Assembly: GCA_002683195.1 (NCBI GenBank)
Contig: NYSW01000013.1
Span: forward strand, 1-20,125
Reading direction: 5' to 3'
Length of the DNA stretch: 20,125 bases
From: Phycisphaerae bacterium
GTDB taxonomy: Bacteria; Planctomycetota; Phycisphaerae; Phycisphaerales; SM1A02
The translations under genes were made by a program, and so were the position numbers. The notes beneath the pieces were generated by a model. The model was not told the DNA's origin and did no database searches. It saw only the letters and a list, made by a program, of their open reading frames with translations. Shown piece after piece: positions 1-7,431 of this stretch (position 1 is its first letter; every line of letters begins with the position of its first letter).

Positions 1-557
1 CTGGAATCGAATTCGACAGCGGCAAGGTGATCCGCGTGAACGAAAGCCTGAACCTCAATGCCATCAAGTTCCTTCATGCGATCTGCAGACACCGCATTGC
101 ACGGGGGAAATCGATGCCGTTCTCCATGACCGCGATGGAGCTGCTCAAGTGGGAATCGCTCGTTCATGTCCTGCAAGCGGTGGCCGGTCCGTCGCTCCGT
201 CTCCATTCCTCGCTGACTTCGACCTTTGTAGAAGCGTTCAAGGCGGAACAGCCAGTGCTTGAGAAGCGTCTGGGGCGGTCGGTGCCCTCGACGCTCGCGA
301 CCAGAAAGAACGACGAGGGCATCCGGTCGGAAGCCGAACTGGGTTCGTTCGATCGAGACACGTTGGATTGGCTCGAGGAATGCACCGGTGAACACGTCGG
401 CCGGGACGGGCAGGATCCCGCCGTGGCCCCGGCGGTCGGGGAGATGCTGGATCGAGTTTCGATCCTGCACATGCCGGCGGTGAGCGTCAAGATCGCCTGG
501 GATCGACTCCGCCTGAACGCCAGACGTCAGCTCATGAAATCGGTCCGGTACTTCTGA
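1..557 (+). CDS. Unrecognised protein, 3' part of a gene cut by the left edge
   Basis: The reading frame is open from the window edge (first full codon at base 3) to a TGA ending at 557, so the true start lies upstream. The GTG at 27 lies inside an already open frame and is probably not the start. About 184 residues are visible. They look soluble and helical, with no membrane segment, and end in an aromatic tail (SVRYF). Conserved-looking stretches are NESLNLNAIKFLHAICRHR near the left end and a central acidic stretch with several Trp and Asp/Glu residues. No family was recognised. The following gene is on the opposite strand and convergent, so the job of this gene must be read from what lies to the left of the window. 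That it is a real gene is supported by its open frame and balanced composition; its function is unknown. Confidence 0.6.
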   Translation, partial: GIEFDSGKVIRVNESLNLNAIKFLHAICRHRIARGKSMPFSMTAMELLKWESLVHVLQAVAGPSLRLHSSLTSTFVEAFKAEQPVLEKRLGRSVPSTLATRKNDEGIRSEAELGSFDRDTLDWLEECTGEHVGRDGQDPAVAPAVGEMLDRVSILHMPAVSVKIAWDRLRLNARRQLMKSVRYF

Positions 558-927
558 GTCGATCTTCGGTTGAAATACCCGAAGCGATACGGAGAACGCG
601 CCCGTCGTCGCGCGACGCCTTGGTCGCCCGGAATGACGCGCGGCCGTCTCCGGCCCGGGTGCGGTGGGCGACGCAGGGGAGGATCGGGGCGTTCCCGGTG
701 CATCGGGTCAGGAGAACATCTGGGTGAAGATTCGATCTTCCGAACTGCGGATCGGAAGTCCGCTGCTCCATCCAGCCAGGCCATCGGTGCCGGTGGTGTG
801 TTGTTCCCGTCTGCTGTGGGCGATGGATCCCCCCCGGTACCAATCCGGCCGGATGGCTTGACTGCCGATCGTCCGCCGGGGGTCGACCGAGGAAGTCGTC
901 AACCTGGTGTTCGGTCGTGGGACGGGA
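558..927. other. Gap between convergent genes, no convincing gene
   Basis: This stretch of 370 bases separates two convergent genes. The open frames through it are Arg-, Gly- and Pro-rich, without recognisable domains, and look like chance frames in high-GC DNA. It holds a perfect 12-base palindrome (ATCCGGCCGGAT, 843-854), a small hairpin (GAAGAT-TCG-ATCTTC, 726-740) and a run of seven C just upstream of the palindrome. No T-tract follows the hairpin, so a classical terminator is not supported. No tRNA-like fold was seen. Confidence 0.5.
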
Positions 928-1845
928 TCACGGTCCATCGTGGCGGCGAGATCGGGAAGCCGGTCGCCCCGATCCTGGCTTCTCGCGTCCATGACTGCGG
1001 GTGCCGGTTCCGCCTGATGGGGCCGATGAGGTCGATCGGGACGCCTCGTCGATGACGGCTCGACTCGCGGCGACCGCGATGTTCCGAAGCATGCGCTGGC
1101 GTCTGGGTTCGGGGCTTTCGAGGCTCGGGCAGGCGATGCGTTCCCGCAGGGGGAGGGCGTCGAGTTCGCCGAGCGAGCCGGCCCCTTTCCGAAGCGTCCC
1201 GCGGCCGCATTCCACCAGGCCCCATCCGGTCGGTACCTCATGGGGCTTGAGCAGGCCGACCGGGGTGAACAGGAAGAAATGATCGGCCAGTCGGTAGTGG
1301 GGCATCGTGTGGAACTTCGTCTCGCCGTGCAGGCGCCGCTCGATTCTCTCGATGCTCCGCAGCACGCGTTGATACGAGGAAGTGCGGCTCCCCTCGAAGT
1401 CCCAGGTCTCGAGATCTCGAAAGAGGGATGAACCTGATTCTCGAAGATGGGGTTCGCTCCGCGGAATCAATTCGCGTTCGAACTTCTCGCGGGTCCGGCG
1501 CAGCGACGCAAGCTTCGTCTTGAGGCGGTCCGCATCCCGGTCGTCCCGGATGAAATCGGCTCGGCTCTGTTTGCACTCGACCGCGATCGTTCGAGGCCGG
1601 GCGGGACCTCGGCGTCGAACGGCTTTCGGGGCGCTGGTGAAGAGCGTCGCATCGACGCCGCTTCGTTCTCGAGCAAGCCCTCCGGCATCGAGTAATTCGC
1701 CCTCGGCGTGGTCAAGCCATCCGGCGGCGTCGATGCGGTACTTCGAGATCGGGCACCTCACCTCGGTCGCCACCGCTCGGCAGCCGAGTCTGGCCAACCA
1801 GGCGATCGCGAGTCGTTTCAATTCCAGATGCGCGAAGCTTTCCAT
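928..1845 (-). CDS. MmcB-like PD-(D/E)XK nuclease-fold protein with a helical insertion
   Basis: This 305-residue protein has a restriction-endonuclease-like core. Seen: an N-terminal helix (MESFAHLELKRLAIAWL), a strand with D39 (YRIDAAGW), then the E-x-K strand TIAVECKQSRADFIRDDRD (E90, K92), and a late strand HYRLADHFFLFTPVGLL followed by EVPTGWGLVE (about 183-212). The order and wording of these blocks match the MmcB family of DNA-repair-associated PD-(D/E)XK proteins (established family; assignment by eye). Unusual is a charged, probably helical insertion of about 80 residues (about 104-182) between the E-x-K strand and the last core strand. The C-terminus after about residue 265 is low-complexity, rich in Arg and Ser, and may be poorly conserved. 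It is the last gene of a five-gene minus-strand run, 36 bases behind the oxidoreductase gene. A role in DNA repair or end-processing is inferred; activity on DNA is not shown. Confidence 0.65.
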   Translation of the reverse strand: MESFAHLELKRLAIAWLARLGCRAVATEVRCPISKYRIDAAGWLDHAEGELLDAGGLARERSGVDATLFTSAPKAVRRRGPARPRTIAVECKQSRADFIRDDRDADRLKTKLASLRRTREKFERELIPRSEPHLRESGSSLFRDLETWDFEGSRTSSYQRVLRSIERIERRLHGETKFHTMPHYRLADHFFLFTPVGLLKPHEVPTGWGLVECGRGTLRKGAGSLGELDALPLRERIACPSLESPEPRRQRMLRNIAVAASRAVIDEASRSTSSAPSGGTGTRSHGREKPGSGRPASRSRRHDGP

Positions 1846-1881
1846 GCCTCGATCCCGTCGTCCATGATGCTCAAATCCCGA

Positions 1882-3087
1882 TCACTCGACGGTTTCGACC
1901 GTCGCTTCATAGTGAACGCCGCGTGCTTTCATCTCCTTGAGCATTCGTTCCAGAAGGCCCTTCTCCCCGGCGATCTGCTCTGGAGCGAAGAGACCTCGCC
2001 GCTTCAGGGTGCCGTCGAGAATCATTCTCGCCATGGCCGCGGCGGGGAATCCCGTCGTCCGCGACATGCTGGTGAATCCGGTCTCCGGATCCAGATCGTC
2101 CACCAGGGTCCATGCCAGTCGGGTCGGGACACGGTCGAGCATCCCGTCCGCGGTGATTCGCATGATCGTCCGGTCCGGCTCCCCGGGTTCGAACTGCCAT
2201 TGCGGGAACAGAAGATGGCTGGTCAGTTCCAACGGGCTCACGCGAACGCCGCTCTTCAGTTGCACCTCTTCTTCGCGGAAGAGTCCGAGGTGGCGGAGCA
2301 CTCGCATGATTTCGATGTGTCCGGGATACCGCATGGTCTTCTCGATCATGTCCGGCACATCCAGAGTCGTTGCGAGCGATCGAAGTCCGTCGGTGAGGAA
2401 GGTCTCGAGGGTTCCGACCCCGTCGAAGTCGACGAGTTCCGGTTCCGCAAGGGCTTCCTTCCAGATCATCTGGCCGCCTTCCACCACTCGGACCGGTCGG
2501 TTGTATTCCTCGAGAACGTCGCTCGGTGCGAAGCCCGCCTTGTATTCCCAGGGCCAGTGGCGATGCCGGGGCAGGCCACCCACCAGGATCTCGAGGTGAT
2601 CACAGCGATCGAGTCGCTTGGCCGCCCAGCCGCAGAGCAGGTTGCTCATGCCCGGCGCCACTCCCATGTCGACCACCGCGGTCACTCGTTTCCGCTTCGC
2701 CAGTTCCGCGAGGTGGAGGTTGTCCTCGGGCATGAAGGAGATGTCGACGTAGTTCCGGCCGGCTTCGAGGATGGCCTCCAGAGCGTGGAGTCCGAGGCGG
2801 CTGGCCAGAGCGCCCACCACCACGTCGGCGTCCGCGACCACGCGTTTGATCTCCGCGGCATCGGAGAGATCGGCTTCGATGGTGGTGATCTTCTTCGAAG
2901 CCCGTCCGACGCATCGTTCGAGTGCTGCCGGATCGGCGTCGACGACCGTGACGGAAACGCCCCGGGTCGCCGCGAGATCACTGGCAATGACCGAACCGAC
3001 CATGCCTCCTCCGAGCACGACGGCCTTTCGGCCGCTGCTGGTTCGAGGCTTGCGGGTGGACTTTCTGGTGGTGGTTTTTTTCGCCAT
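1882..3087 (-). CDS. Saccharopine dehydrogenase-family oxidoreductase
   Basis: A 401-residue NAD(P)-dependent oxidoreductase. After a very basic N-terminal tail (MAKKTTTRKSTRKPRTSSGR) comes a Rossmann fold with VVLGGGMVGS at about 23-32 and the acidic strand end VTVVDAD. DVVVGALASRLG, NYVDISFMPEDN and VVDMGVAPGMSNLL are typical of the saccharopine dehydrogenase/lysine 6-dehydrogenase family, as is the later FDGVGTLETFLTDGLRSL. The family covers saccharopine dehydrogenases, lysine dehydrogenases and carboxynorspermidine-type enzymes. The substrate cannot be fixed from sequence alone, although the last block is closest to the lysine-type branch. It starts 25 bases after the nuoC stop and lies 36 bases before the MmcB-like gene, so co-transcription is likely. 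No Shine-Dalgarno site precedes the ATG. The next in-frame Met lies inside the Rossmann motif, so the basic tail appears genuine. Confidence 0.8.
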   Translation of the reverse strand: MAKKTTTRKSTRKPRTSSGRKAVVLGGGMVGSVIASDLAATRGVSVTVVDADPAALERCVGRASKKITTIEADLSDAAEIKRVVADADVVVGALASRLGLHALEAILEAGRNYVDISFMPEDNLHLAELAKRKRVTAVVDMGVAPGMSNLLCGWAAKRLDRCDHLEILVGGLPRHRHWPWEYKAGFAPSDVLEEYNRPVRVVEGGQMIWKEALAEPELVDFDGVGTLETFLTDGLRSLATTLDVPDMIEKTMRYPGHIEIMRVLRHLGLFREEEVQLKSGVRVSPLELTSHLLFPQWQFEPGEPDRTIMRITADGMLDRVPTRLAWTLVDDLDPETGFTSMSRTTGFPAAAMARMILDGTLKRRGLFAPEQIAGEKGLLERMLKEMKARGVHYEATVETVE

Positions 3088-3112
3088 CGGCGAAGGCTAG
3101 CAGATCGATCGA

Positions 3113-3694
3113 TCAGCGAGCATCGCGGTCCAGCACGGAGTAGTACTCGCGTTCGCCCCGTCCCCGAAGCGGGTAGTCCTTGCGGAGCGGGTGGGCCGGG
3201 TAGTCCTTCCAGAGAAGGATTCTTCGCAGGTCCGGGTGGTTTCGGAATCGGATCCCGAACATGTCGTAGACCTCGCGTTCCATCCACTCGGCGCCGGGCC
3301 AGATGTCGCAGGCACTGTCGATCTCGAGGCCCGGATCGACTTCGATGCCCTCGGTGTCGACCGTGGGATCAAGCCAGGTCTTCACCAGCAGCTGGCGGTT
3401 GGTGGTGTGGCTCTTGATGACCCAGATCACGGCGAATCGCCCTCCGGTTTCCACCGGATACTCCAGGTAATCGGCGGCGGTGATGTCGCAGAGAAATTCG
3501 TAGCAGCAGTCCGCGTCGTCCCGGAGGAACCGAAGCACCTCGTGAACACGCTCCGGGGAGACCACGAGGGTCGTCTGACCTCGGAACTCCGAGGCCTGGA
3601 ACCGGCAGTCCGGGAACGCGGCCTTCACCCTCGGCAGGTCGGGGTGGTCGAGGTTGGGCTTCCGGTCGGCGGATTCGGACACGGGGAATTCCAT
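3113..3694 (-). CDS. nuoC: NADH-quinone oxidoreductase subunit C
   Basis: 193 residues, normal for stand-alone NuoC. The 30 kDa-subunit signature is clear: WMEREVYDMFGIRFRNHPDL, followed by RRILLWKDYPAHPLRKDYPL. Upstream, CCYEFLCDITAADYLEYP and GGRFAVIWVIKS are also typical. NuoC belongs to the peripheral (hydrophilic) arm of complex I, next to NuoD and NuoB near the quinone site, on the cytoplasmic face of the inner membrane. No other nuo gene is in the window: purH lies upstream and a saccharopine-dehydrogenase-like gene downstream. In most bacteria nuoC sits between nuoB and nuoD, so this is an orphan copy or part of a dispersed complex I gene set. All signature residues are intact, so it looks functional. 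No clear Shine-Dalgarno site is present; the gap to purH is 99 bases and contains an imperfect hairpin. Confidence 0.93.
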   Translation of the reverse strand: MEFPVSESADRKPNLDHPDLPRVKAAFPDCRFQASEFRGQTTLVVSPERVHEVLRFLRDDADCCYEFLCDITAADYLEYPVETGGRFAVIWVIKSHTTNRQLLVKTWLDPTVDTEGIEVDPGLEIDSACDIWPGAEWMEREVYDMFGIRFRNHPDLRRILLWKDYPAHPLRKDYPLRGRGEREYYSVLDRDAR

Positions 3695-3720
3695 TTCGGG
3701 GCGGCGGGCGGGTCGTGGGA

Positions 3721-3744
3721 GTCCGGTCGGACGACCGACGGGAC
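3721..3744 (-). other. Imperfect inverted repeat between purH and nuoC
   Basis: GTCCGGTCGG (3721-3730) and CCGACGGGAC (3735-3744) form a 10-base stem with one mismatch and a 4-base loop (ACGA). It lies 27 bases upstream of the nuoC start, in the 99-base purH-nuoC spacer. No T-tract follows it on the minus strand, so an RNA-processing or attenuation element is as likely as a terminator. It is a sequence observation only. Confidence 0.35.
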
Positions 3745-3793
3745 CGAGCTCATCGTAGCACTGGACGTGGCTCTTCCGGCGGAAGGACCCGGG

Positions 3794-5389
3794 TCAGTGC
3801 CGGAAGTGGCGAACCCCGGTGAGCAGGCAGGTCATTCCGCGGGCCTCGCAGAGCGCGAAGGTGTCCTCGTCTCGCTTGGATCCGCCGGGGTGGATGATGC
3901 AGGTGACCCCGGCATCCGCAAGCAGCGCGGGGCCGTCGTCGAAGGGGAAGAATGCGTCGCTGGCGGCGATGAGGGGACCTTCGGCCGACCTGGCGGCAAG
4001 GTCTCCGGCTTTCTCGATCGCGATTCGACAGGCGGCGACTCGATCCATCTGACCCGCTCCGGCCCCCAGCAGCCGCTGGTCGGAGGCGATGCAGACGGCA
4101 TTGGACTTGAGGTGCTTGACCACGGTCCAGGCGAGGCTGGCGGCCATCCGCAACTCGTCGCTGGCGGCCGGGCCGGCGGCATGCCGGAGGTCATTGGGGC
4201 TGAACGGGTGGGTATCTCGTTCCTGGGCGAGCAAGCCCCCCGGGACCGAACGGACGGCCAGGCCGCTTCGGCCGGGATCATCGAGGGGGCCCACGGCCAG
4301 CAGGCGGCAATTGGGCCAGCGTTCAGCCAGCAGGGTCGAGGCCTCCGGGTCGAACGAGGGTGCCAGAACGACCTCGAGGAAACGACATTCTTCGACGATC
4401 GCGGCCGCCGCGGCCTGATCGACCTTCTGATCCATGGCGACGATCCCCCCGAAGGCGGCGAGTGGATCACCCGCGTGCGCCTGGCGGAAGGCGCCGGCGA
4501 GATCGTCAGCGACACCGGCGCCACAGGGATTGGTGTGTTTCACCACGGCGGCAGCGGCTCGGTTCGGATCGGCGTCGTGAAGATCCTGGACCAATTCGAG
4601 GGCGGCTGCCGCGTCGAGGAGGTTGTTGTACGAAAGGGGCTTTCCGGAGATCAGGTCGGCGGCGACCACGCTCGGTCCCTTGAAATCGGGGTCTCGATAC
4701 ACCGCGCCCAGTTGATGGGGGTTCTCTCCGTACCGGAGTTCTCGCTGGCCGATGTAATTGAGTCGGAGCACGCTTGGAAAGCGGGAGCCGGCCTGATTAC
4801 CCATCCAGGCGGCGATGGTCGCGTCGTACTCGGCGGTTCGCGCGAAGGCCGCTGCGGCGAATTCCCGTCGGAGTTCGATCGAGGTCGACCCTTCGTGGGC
4901 CGTGAGTTCACTGACCACTCGGTCGTACTGGCTTGGATTGGTGACGATCGTGACGAAGTCATGGTTCTTCGCGGCGGAACGCACCATGGATGGTCCACCG
5001 ATGTCGATCTGCTCGATCGCTTCGTCCATCGTCGTGCCTTCTTGACGAATGGTGCGTTCGAACGGATAGAGGTTCACGCAGACCAGATCGATCCCTTCGA
5101 TTCCGTGTTCCGCCATGGCGGCCACGTGGGAGTCGAGATCTCGACGGGCCAGAATCCCGCCGTGCACCGCCGGATGAAGGGTCTTCACTCGACCATTCAT
5201 CATCTCGGGGAAGCCGGTCAGATCGTCGATGGCGATCGGATCCAGCCCCGCCTCGGCCAGGGTCCGGTGGGTACCGCCGGTGGAGACGATCTCGATTCCC
5301 TGATCCGCGAGGGCGCGGGCGAAAGGCACCAGATCGGTCTTGTCACTGACAGACAGGAGGGCGCGACGGACGGGGACGAGCTGGTTCAT
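3794..5389 (-). CDS. purH: Bifunctional AICAR formyltransferase / IMP cyclohydrolase
   Basis: Catalyses the last two steps of de novo purine synthesis: AICAR to FAICAR with 10-formyl-THF, then ring closure to IMP. The N-terminal MGS-like cyclohydrolase domain is visible (RRALLSVSDKTDLV, IVSTGGTHRTL, MMNGRVKTLHPAVHGGIL, IDLVCVNLYPF, EQIDIGGPSMVRSAAKN). The AICAR transformylase domain is also visible (LRYGENPHQ, SGKPLSYNNLLD, AVVKHTNPCGAG with the catalytic Lys-His pair at about 284-285, LKSNAVC, IIHPGGSKRDED). The frame extends to 5437, but that longer form would overlap the upstream gene by 35 bases and add a non-conserved tail. The ATG at 5387-5389 gives MNQLVPVRRALL, where the family normally begins, and a 531-residue protein of usual length. 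It lies 13 bases after the PQQ-propeller stop, suggesting co-transcription. It is cytoplasmic. No other purine gene is in view. Confidence 0.97.
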   Translation of the reverse strand: MNQLVPVRRALLSVSDKTDLVPFARALADQGIEIVSTGGTHRTLAEAGLDPIAIDDLTGFPEMMNGRVKTLHPAVHGGILARRDLDSHVAAMAEHGIEGIDLVCVNLYPFERTIRQEGTTMDEAIEQIDIGGPSMVRSAAKNHDFVTIVTNPSQYDRVVSELTAHEGSTSIELRREFAAAAFARTAEYDATIAAWMGNQAGSRFPSVLRLNYIGQRELRYGENPHQLGAVYRDPDFKGPSVVAADLISGKPLSYNNLLDAAAALELVQDLHDADPNRAAAAVVKHTNPCGAGVADDLAGAFRQAHAGDPLAAFGGIVAMDQKVDQAAAAAIVEECRFLEVVLAPSFDPEASTLLAERWPNCRLLAVGPLDDPGRSGLAVRSVPGGLLAQERDTHPFSPNDLRHAAGPAASDELRMAASLAWTVVKHLKSNAVCIASDQRLLGAGAGQMDRVAACRIAIEKAGDLAARSAEGPLIAASDAFFPFDDGPALLADAGVTCIIHPGGSKRDEDTFALCEARGMTCLLTGVRHFRH

Positions 5390-5402
5390 GGGAATCGTGG
5401 TC

Positions 5403-6608
5403 TCAGCCGACGGGGTCGAGCCGGACGACTCGGCCATCGGTCCCGGTTGCGAAGATGGAATCGCCTTCCATGTGGATTTCGTCGACCTGAGGCAGGGCGA
5501 TGGTCTGAGTGACCGAGCCTTGGGTGACGTTCACGAGTCGAAGGACGTGGGCGTCCTTGTCCCAGAGTGCGGTTTGATCCTTGATCGTGCCGATCGCGTC
5601 ACCGCGAGCGTCGGCGATGCGCCACAGGACCTTGCCTTCGACCGTGCCACCGGAGTCGGCCTGGAGGCAGACGAGTCCTTCGCTCTCGACCCACTGCAGA
5701 ACGCGACCTTCCGAACCGTTCGGGGTGGACACCGTCACGTATGCGGGGGCGGTATCGAGTTTGCTTTCGGTGAAGTATCGCCACTCCACGTTCCCACGAT
5801 CGGCATCGAACGCCCAGAGGTACTGGTCGAGACCGGCACAGAAGACCTTGCCGCCGCCGGCTTCGAGCGGAGCCGACACGCCCGCGAAGACCTTGTCGCC
5901 CCAGACTCGGCCCGACGTCTTGGAGTCGAGCATGAGCAGGGTTCCGCCGAGGCTTGCCGCGGCGATGCGATTGATGCCGATGAGGATCGGTTCACCGACG
6001 ATGGGTCCTCGGAGCTGGTTCGCTCGCCAGGCGTGGCCGACGAGGTACTGATGCCAGACGATCTGACCGCTCCGCGTCCCGAACACCAGATAGTTCCGGA
6101 ATCGGATCACATCGGTCGAAGGAATTCGTTCGAGGTCCTGTCGTCCGAGGACGGCGCCGGTGGCGTGATCGAATTCAAACACCACGGGGTCGGTGGTCAC
6201 GTAGACGCGATCCCCGTCGTTCTGGCCCCAGGGGAGTCCGTTCGGCGGCGTGGGGCCGGGGGTCACGCCCCAGACGCTGTCGTTGGCGTCAGCGCCGGTC
6301 GTGGTCCAGATCGAACTGCCGGTGTTTCGATCGAGTCGGGTGAGACGGTTCCGAAGGTCCAGTGCATAGACGTCGGGACCGACCACATCGATTCGCTTGA
6401 GATCGGTACCGATCGATGCCTGCCAGACGATCCGGTAGCCGAGTTCCCGGGCCGGCGTCGGCCCGATGGCATACCGCTGATCGAGTTCAGAACGCTTGGC
6501 GTCGAGGCTCGGGTCGCTGGCCTTGTCCTGGGCCGAAGCGGCCGACAGGAAGACGGGCAGGGCGACGAGGGTCGAAAGGGCGAAGCGGAGATGGCGCGGT
6601 GCAGTCAT
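5403..6608 (-). CDS. Secreted PQQ-type (BamB-like) beta-propeller protein
   Basis: 401 residues. The N-terminus is a Sec signal peptide: MTAPRHLRF, a hydrophobic core (ALSTLVALPVFL) and an AxA-type site after residue 26 (SAASA-Q). The mature protein is built of propeller blades with the PQQ-repeat pattern, for example DVYALDLRNRLTRLDRNTGS, VVFEFDHATGAVLGRQ, TLLMLDSKTSGRVWG, QYLWAFDADRGNVEW and SIFATGTDGRVVRLDP. Such proteins fold as 7- or 8-bladed propellers. Some are outer-membrane assembly factors (BamB), others are quinoprotein-like or serve as binding scaffolds. No catalytic dehydrogenase domain and no lipobox were seen, so a periplasmic binding role is inferred. It is the first gene of the five-gene minus-strand run and is divergent from ribE. 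A modest Shine-Dalgarno (AGGAG, about 11 bases upstream) precedes the ATG. Confidence 0.82.
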   Translation of the reverse strand: MTAPRHLRFALSTLVALPVFLSAASAQDKASDPSLDAKRSELDQRYAIGPTPARELGYRIVWQASIGTDLKRIDVVGPDVYALDLRNRLTRLDRNTGSSIWTTTGADANDSVWGVTPGPTPPNGLPWGQNDGDRVYVTTDPVVFEFDHATGAVLGRQDLERIPSTDVIRFRNYLVFGTRSGQIVWHQYLVGHAWRANQLRGPIVGEPILIGINRIAAASLGGTLLMLDSKTSGRVWGDKVFAGVSAPLEAGGGKVFCAGLDQYLWAFDADRGNVEWRYFTESKLDTAPAYVTVSTPNGSEGRVLQWVESEGLVCLQADSGGTVEGKVLWRIADARGDAIGTIKDQTALWDKDAHVLRLVNVTQGSVTQTIALPQVDEIHMEGDSIFATGTDGRVVRLDPVG

Positions 6609-6789
6609 GATCGGTGGGACTCCTGAGTACCCGCGGCAAGTTCGCGGATCGCAAAGTGTACTGGCGAGGCCGACGGATTGGGGCTTCTGATTCCTGTTCG
6701 ACCGGTCGTTCCGATCCTCGGCTGCATGCCTCGGGCCGGAAATTCCGGATCTGCGGCTTCCAGAGTCCGGTGGCGGCTACGCTGGAACC
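6609..6789. promoter_or_regulatory. Divergent intergenic region with a 13-base palindrome
   Basis: These 181 bases separate the divergent PQQ-propeller gene and ribE and must hold both promoters. CCGGAA-A-TTCCGG (6736-6748) is a perfect 6-base inverted repeat around one base. CCGCG (6631-6635) and CGCGG (6643-6647) form a second small repeat. No FMN riboswitch consensus was seen upstream of ribE. The palindrome is a candidate operator; its role is inferred from position only. Confidence 0.35.
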
Positions 6790-7419
6790 ATGTTCACAGG
6801 TCTCGTTGAATCGATGGGGAAGGTCCAAACGGTCGAAAAGACCGCTGCGGGTCGTCGATTGGTGATCGATCCGGGGGGGTGGGACCATGTTCCGGACCCC
6901 GGGGCCTCGATCTGTGTCTCCGGATGTTGCCTCACCATCGTTTCCGCTGGGGATACGGGATTCGTCTTCGACGTGATCCATCGAAGCCTGGAGATCACCA
7001 CCCTCGGTGGGCTCCAGCCGGGAGATCTGGTCAATCTTGAGCGTTCGGCAACGATGGCCACCCTTCTGGGCGGGCATCTCGTCCAGGGCCATGTCGATGG
7101 CATGGGGGTCATCCGAGGGGTCGATTCGGGTGACGACTGGCGGATCCGGATCGATGCTCCGCCCGAGGTGTCGGCTCATCTGGTCGATCGCGGTTCGATC
7201 ACGATCGATGGCGTTTCTTTGACCGTCGCCCGAGTCCTGCGTGATGATTCCGGCCGACCGGAGGGCCTGGAAGTCGCGCTGATCCCTGAAACGCTGGCGC
7301 GGACCACGTTGGTGAATCATCGAGAGGGTGGAACCGTCAATCTCGAAGCCGACGCCATGGCGAAGATGGTCGCCGTTCATGTCGAGCGAATTCTCGCCGA
7401 ACGCCAGGACGGCGCCTGA
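6790..7419 (+). CDS. ribE: Riboflavin synthase, alpha chain
   Basis: Converts two 6,7-dimethyl-8-ribityllumazine molecules into riboflavin and the pyrimidine precursor. 209 residues, normal length. It starts with the family hallmark MFTGLVESMG and shows two tandem lumazine-binding (Lum_binding) domains. In the first, SICVSGCCLTIVS and FDVIHRSLEITTLGGLQPGDLVNLE are followed by GGHLVQGHVDGMG. The second has RGSITIDGVSLTVARV, LIPETLARTTLVNHREGG and VNLEADAMAKMV. Both domains are intact. It is a single gene, with no ribBA, ribD or ribH nearby in the window, and its stop lies 12 bases from the stop of the convergent phosphatase gene. The symbol ribE is used in the riboflavin-synthase sense (also called ribC). 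A run of seven G occurs within the coding sequence near 6873-6879 without breaking the frame. Confidence 0.97.
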   Translation: MFTGLVESMGKVQTVEKTAAGRRLVIDPGGWDHVPDPGASICVSGCCLTIVSAGDTGFVFDVIHRSLEITTLGGLQPGDLVNLERSATMATLLGGHLVQGHVDGMGVIRGVDSGDDWRIRIDAPPEVSAHLVDRGSITIDGVSLTVARVLRDDSGRPEGLEVALIPETLARTTLVNHREGGTVNLEADAMAKMVAVHVERILAERQDGA

Positions 7420-7431
7420 TCTCCTCCGACC

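Noticed and set aside
570..1055. 161-codon + strand frame in the convergent gap
   Set aside because: Arg/Gly/Pro-rich, no ribosome site, no domain, and it overlaps the 3' end of the MmcB-like gene.
1708..3417. 569-codon + strand frame opposite the saccharopine-type gene
   Set aside because: Composition is typical of a shadow frame, and the Rossmann motif on the other strand is unambiguous.
5390..5437. 16-residue N-terminal extension of PurH
   Set aside because: Would overlap the upstream gene by 35 bases and is not like any PurH N-terminus; MNQLVPVRRALL fits the family.
3191..5512. Long open frame (773 codons) on the + strand opposite nuoC and purH
   Set aside because: It lies antisense to two well-supported genes and its translation is Gly-, Asp-, His- and Arg-rich without any domain. 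Long antisense frames are expected in high-GC coding DNA.
5340..6626. Long + strand open frame opposite the PQQ-propeller gene
   Set aside because: Antisense shadow with no signal peptide, motif or ribosome site; the minus-strand protein has clear repeats and a signal peptide.
6609..6789. FMN riboswitch upstream of ribE
   Set aside because: The conserved FMN-aptamer blocks were not found in the 181 bases before ribE.
6873..6879. Run of seven G in ribE as a phase-variation or frameshift site
   Set aside because: The frame is intact, the run encodes Pro-Gly-Gly-Trp within a conserved region, and runs this short are common in GC-rich DNA.
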